Below, piece after piece: positions 61,075 through 64,000 of a stretch of DNA of 64,000 bases; position 1 is the stretch's first letter, and every line of letters begins with the position of its first letter. Source of the DNA: CATQHQ01 sp965243805. GTDB lineage: Bacteria > Gemmatimonadota > Gemmatimonadetes > Longimicrobiales > Gaopeijiaceae. The notes beneath the pieces were generated by a model, which had not been told where the DNA came from, ran no database searches, and saw nothing but the letters and a program-made list of their open reading frames with translations. Location of the stretch: the NCBI GenBank assembly GCA_965243805.1, contig OZ251577.1, forward strand, positions 1,984,001-2,048,000, given 5' to 3'. Both the position numbers and the translations under genes were made by a program.

Positions 61075-62621
61075 GAGCTGCGGTCCTCGCCCGCGTCGCT
61101 GTCGAGCGCGTTGCCGCCGGCGTCGCTGGCGCCGAGCCCGCCGCCGTCGGGTCCGCTGCCGCCGCGCCACGAGTGCGCCTTGGTCCACGCCGATCCCACG
61201 GCGGTGGTGACCACCAATCCCACAAGAACAAACCACGGCCAGGCGACACCGCCCCAGGCCCACAGCGCCACCACCGTCGCCACGCCGCTCGTCATTCCCG
61301 CGATGGCACCGCCCTGTCCCACCTTCCGGCCGAAGACGCCCAGAGCGAAGGCGCCCAGCAGTCCGCCGTAGACCATGGAGGCCGCGGCCAGCGCCACTTC
61401 GACGGCGGCGGCTCGGGTTTGGTCGCCGCTCCCCGCCCCGGCTCCTTCGGCTGGGATGAAGAGGACCGCGCCCAGCACCAGGGCGCCGGCCCAGACCAGC
61501 GTGAAGACCCTGCCCGCCGCCAGCATGGCCCGCTCGTCGCTCTGGCGTCCGGTGGCGGGTCCCCAGAAGTCGTAGGCGCTGGCGGACGCCAAGGAGTTGA
61601 TCGACGAAGACAGCGACGACATGGCGGCGGCGAAGACTCCGGCGATGAGAAGGCCCCGCACTCCGGCGGGCATCTCGGAGATGATGAAGGTGGCGAAGAT
61701 CTCGTCGGTGCTGTCGAAAGCTCGGCCCTCGTAGAAGGCCCACAGTCCGAGTCCGACGAAGAGGAAGAGGGCAAACTGGCCCACCACCACGAAGCCGCTG
61801 CCGATCAGGGCGCGCCGACTCTGGAGCGCGTCGCGGCAGGTCAGGAGCCGCTGGACGATGAGCTGGTCGGTACCGTGGGACGCCATCGACAGAAAGGCGC
61901 CGCCGACCAAGCCGGCCCAGAAGGTGTAGGGCACGACCAGGGAGGCGGAGAAGTCCAGCGCCTGAAGCTTGCCCGCCGCTCCGGCGCTATCCAGGATCGC
62001 AGGCCAGCCGCCGTCCACGGCGCTGTGGAGCAGGACCAGTGCGACGATGCCGCCGGCGACGTACAACGTCATCTGGAGGGCGTCCACCCACACCACGGCG
62101 CGGATGCCGCCGAAGTAGGTGTAGGCCAGGGTGGCCGTGCCGATGACCAAGATGGAGACGGGGTACGACCAGCCGGTGACGATCGCCAGGGGGATCGCGG
62201 TGGCGAAGAGTCGCACCGAGTCGGCCAGGACGCGGGCCATCATGAAGCCGCCGGACGCGCAGCGGCGAGTAGCCGTCCCGAAGCGGCGGCCCAGGAACTC
62301 GTAGGCGGTGGCAAGGTCGCCTCGGTAGTACGCCGGCAGCAGCACGGTCGCGACGACGATCCGCCCCGCCAGATAGCCCAGCGTCAGCTGCAGGAAAGCG
62401 AGGGTTCCCAGGTACGACACGCCGGGCACCGAGAGGAAGGTGAGGGTGCTGGTCTCGGTCGCAACGACGGAGAACATCACCGCCCACCAGGGGAGGTTGC
62501 GGTTGCCCAAGAAGTAGCCGGTCCCGCCCGAGGTGCCTCGGCCCAGCCACGCGCCCCAGGCGGTCACGCCCGCCATGTAGAGGAGGACGACCGCCAAGTC
62601 CGGTCCGCCGAACCCCGTCAT
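61071..62621 (-). CDS. Sodium:solute symporter (SSS family)
   Basis: The 516-aa transporter starts at ATG 62621 overlapping the previous stop (ATGA). It has about 13 membrane helices and the SSS signature region: WWAVMFSVVATETSTLTFLSVPG (helix 1-2), YEFLGRRFG, TYFGGIRAVVWVDALQM and AAAMSSLSSSINSLAS (sodium-site helix). The hydrophilic C-terminus is Gly/Asp-rich. Relatives carry sialic acid, sugars or N-acetyl sugars; given the kinase next door an amino sugar is likely. Confidence 0.9.
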   Translation of the reverse strand: MTGFGGPDLAVVLLYMAGVTAWGAWLGRGTSGGTGYFLGNRNLPWWAVMFSVVATETSTLTFLSVPGVSYLGTLAFLQLTLGYLAGRIVVATVLLPAYYRGDLATAYEFLGRRFGTATRRCASGGFMMARVLADSVRLFATAIPLAIVTGWSYPVSILVIGTATLAYTYFGGIRAVVWVDALQMTLYVAGGIVALVLLHSAVDGGWPAILDSAGAAGKLQALDFSASLVVPYTFWAGLVGGAFLSMASHGTDQLIVQRLLTCRDALQSRRALIGSGFVVVGQFALFLFVGLGLWAFYEGRAFDSTDEIFATFIISEMPAGVRGLLIAGVFAAAMSSLSSSINSLASASAYDFWGPATGRQSDERAMLAAGRVFTLVWAGALVLGAVLFIPAEGAGAGSGDQTRAAAVEVALAAASMVYGGLLGAFALGVFGRKVGQGGAIAGMTSGVATVVALWAWGGVAWPWFVLVGLVVTTAVGSAWTKAHSWRGGSGPDGGGLGASDAGGNALDSDAGEDRSS

Positions 62622-64000
62622 GGCTTGGGGTCCCCTGGACGGTCCGACGGCTCCGAGGGCTCCGACGACTCCGACGGCGGCTCCGGCTCGCGGCGTCTCG
62701 GGGGCGTGTCCAGCACGGCCCGAGCCGCAAGGTCGTGGACGCGCCGGCGCAAGGGAATGTGCTTGGCGTTGTCCCGGGTGGGGTTGACGCGGTTGGTCAG
62801 CAGGACCACCCCCAGGTCGAGGACCGGGTCGATCCAGATCGAGGTGCCCGTGTAGCCCGTGTGGCCGAAGGACCGGGCCGAGAACCAGTCGCCCGCGGAA
62901 GAACGTCCCGAAGGGGTGTCCCATCCCAGGGCGCGGCTCGACGCCGGCGACGCGCGACGGCTGATCTGGTCCACCCACCCCGGCGCGAAGACGGCAACGG
63001 GCGAGCGACGAGGACGGTTGCAGGGCGCTCCGGAGAGCGCATCGGCGCGGCAGGGTCCCGCCACGCCCCGGTCCAGCATCATCTGAACGAAGACGGCCAA
63101 GTCGCGGGCGGAGCTGAAAAGCCCTGCGTGGCCCGCCACGCCGCCGATGGCATGGGCATTCTCGTCGTGAACCTCGCCGTGGATGTGGTAGCCCCGGTAG
63201 ACGGTGTCGATCTCCGTGGTGGCGATCCGGTCCCACGAGGACGGAGGCGGGTTGAAGCCGGTGTCGTCCATGCCCAGCGGGTCCCAGAGTTGGTCACGCA
63301 GGAAGTCGTCCAAGGGCTGACCCGAGAGCTGCTCCGCCACGAAGCCGACGGTCATGAGACCGATGTCCGAGTAGACGGCCTGTTCGTCCGGAGGGTGGTC
63401 CAGGGGCAGGGTGCCGATGGCATCGCGGTAGGCGGGGCGGCCTGCGATCTGCAGGAAGAAGCGGCGGAAGGGCGGCAGCCCGGCTCGGTGGAGGAGAAGC
63501 TGGCGTAGCGTGACTTGGGATTTGGCCGGGTCGCCGTCGTCCCACCAGGGGAGGTGGCTCGCGGCGGTGTCGTCCAGCCCCAGGACGCCGCGCTGGGCCA
63601 GCAGCACTGCTGCCGATGTCGTGCCGACGACTTTGGTGAGGGAAGCCAGGTCGAAGATGGATGCCGGGGTCGCGGGGGGCGCGTCCGGGTCCCAGTCCAG
63701 GCGGCCGTAGCCGCGAAGGCGCACCAGCCGGCCCCGTCGAACGACGGCCAGAGCCGCGCCGGAGGCGGCGGAGTCGGCCAAGGCGGAGAGGATCACGGCG
63801 TCCATGACGGCCAGGGAATCGGGGCTCATCCCCACCTGGACCGGATCGGCTTCCCGGAGCGAGACCACCATGCCGCCGGCGGCGGCACAGAAGGAGTCGG
63901 ACAGGTCTTCGGTTGGAGGGGAGGGCGTCGCAACGGTTGCCAGTGCCTGCACGCCATCGTCGCAGGAGGGGAGCGGCTGGACGGGATGCCAGCGTCCGGG
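62618..64000 (-). CDS. Serine hydrolase (beta-lactamase family), 5' end beyond window
   Basis: The frame is open from the window edge to the stop at 62618 (460 codons). The visible part has the SxxK motif SLTK in FDLASLTKVVGTT, the second motif as YSD in AVYSDIGLMTVG, and the third motif HTG in SFGHTGYTGTS, as in class C beta-lactamase/esterase relatives. The stretch before it is not a signal peptide, so this may be the C-terminal half of a longer protein; NagZ-type GH3 plus serine hydrolase fusions occur next to such transporters. The C-terminus has a Ser-Glu-Pro repeat. With the symporter and kinase it suggests cell-wall sugar recycling. Confidence 0.85.
   Translation of the reverse strand, partial: PGRWHPVQPLPSCDDGVQALATVATPSPPTEDLSDSFCAAAGGMVVSLREADPVQVGMSPDSLAVMDAVILSALADSAASGAALAVVRRGRLVRLRGYGRLDWDPDAPPATPASIFDLASLTKVVGTTSAAVLLAQRGVLGLDDTAASHLPWWDDGDPAKSQVTLRQLLLHRAGLPPFRRFFLQIAGRPAYRDAIGTLPLDHPPDEQAVYSDIGLMTVGFVAEQLSGQPLDDFLRDQLWDPLGMDDTGFNPPPSSWDRIATTEIDTVYRGYHIHGEVHDENAHAIGGVAGHAGLFSSARDLAVFVQMMLDRGVAGPCRADALSGAPCNRPRRSPVAVFAPGWVDQISRRASPASSRALGWDTPSGRSSAGDWFSARSFGHTGYTGTSIWIDPVLDLGVVLLTNRVNPTRDNAKHIPLRRRVHDLAARAVLDTPPRRREPEPPSESSEPSEPSDRPGDPKP

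Overview
The window is a 64 kb piece of a GC-rich, densely packed bacterial chromosome. Several traits together suggest a didermal bacterium of the Gemmatimonadota or a close relative: a SusC/SusD (RagA/RagB) pair, a second carboxypeptidase-regulatory-type TonB receptor, many secreted beta-propeller proteins (VPS10/BNR, NHL, six-bladed lipoprotein), serine hydrolases, an ImuA-ImuB-DnaE2 mutasome, and strong AGGAGG-type ribosome sites. This assignment is inferred from gene content only; the window holds no rRNA.

Layout. 1-2.5 kb: divergent zinc alcohol dehydrogenase (cut by the window edge) and a FadI-like thiolase. 2.6-8.2 kb: secreted propeller lipoprotein, OM barrel, DUF4249-like lipoprotein and TonB receptor; the receptor has a consensus sigma-54 promoter. 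8.2-13.1 kb: a three-subunit molybdenum hydroxylase operon of the 4-hydroxybenzoyl-CoA reductase type, whose large subunit is fused in frame to a DUF1460 amidase-like domain that still carries a signal-peptide-like segment. 13.2-18.2 kb: thiol-redox genes (bacilliredoxin, MsrA, an OsmC-family protein), DoxX, a DUF1707 protein, a K+ channel and diaminopropionate ammonia-lyase. The OsmC gene has an in-frame TGA exactly where the catalytic cysteine belongs, followed by a SECIS-like hairpin, so it is a strong selenoprotein candidate. 18.3-22.8 kb: giant VPS10/BNR protein and a membrane glycosyltransferase. 22.8-27.4 kb: an accessory patch with an HATPase/TPR protein, an unknown protein with hydrophobic segments and an AAA/DUF4143 ATPase. 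27.5-35.2 kb: DinB protein, lipoprotein, SusD (frameshifted), SusC, LutA-like protein and an OLD-like ATPase. 35.2-40.9 kb: imuA-imuB-dnaE2. 41.2-50.7 kb: hypothetical lipoprotein, tRNA-Ile(GAT), serine hydrolase, M20 peptidase, two NHL propellers, HupE-like protein and a creatininase-family lipoprotein. 50.7-59.1 kb: one tightly coupled operon with a spermidine/putrescine-type ABC importer (two tandem binding proteins), glycosyltransferase, methyltransferase and GDP-mannose 3,5-epimerase-like enzyme; no cistron in it starts with ATG. 59.1-64 kb: Hsp20 with a 35-aa membrane peptide behind a phased array of palindromes, then an amino-sugar kinase, sodium symporter and serine hydrolase operon.

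Two themes run through the window. Translational coupling by ATGA, GTGA, TTGA or TGATG junctions is very frequent. Short tandem duplications (mostly 12-27 nt) sit at gene starts, linkers and spacers; four proteins carry two or three copies of a 24-nt (8-codon) unit at their N-terminus just before the conserved domain or signal sequence.
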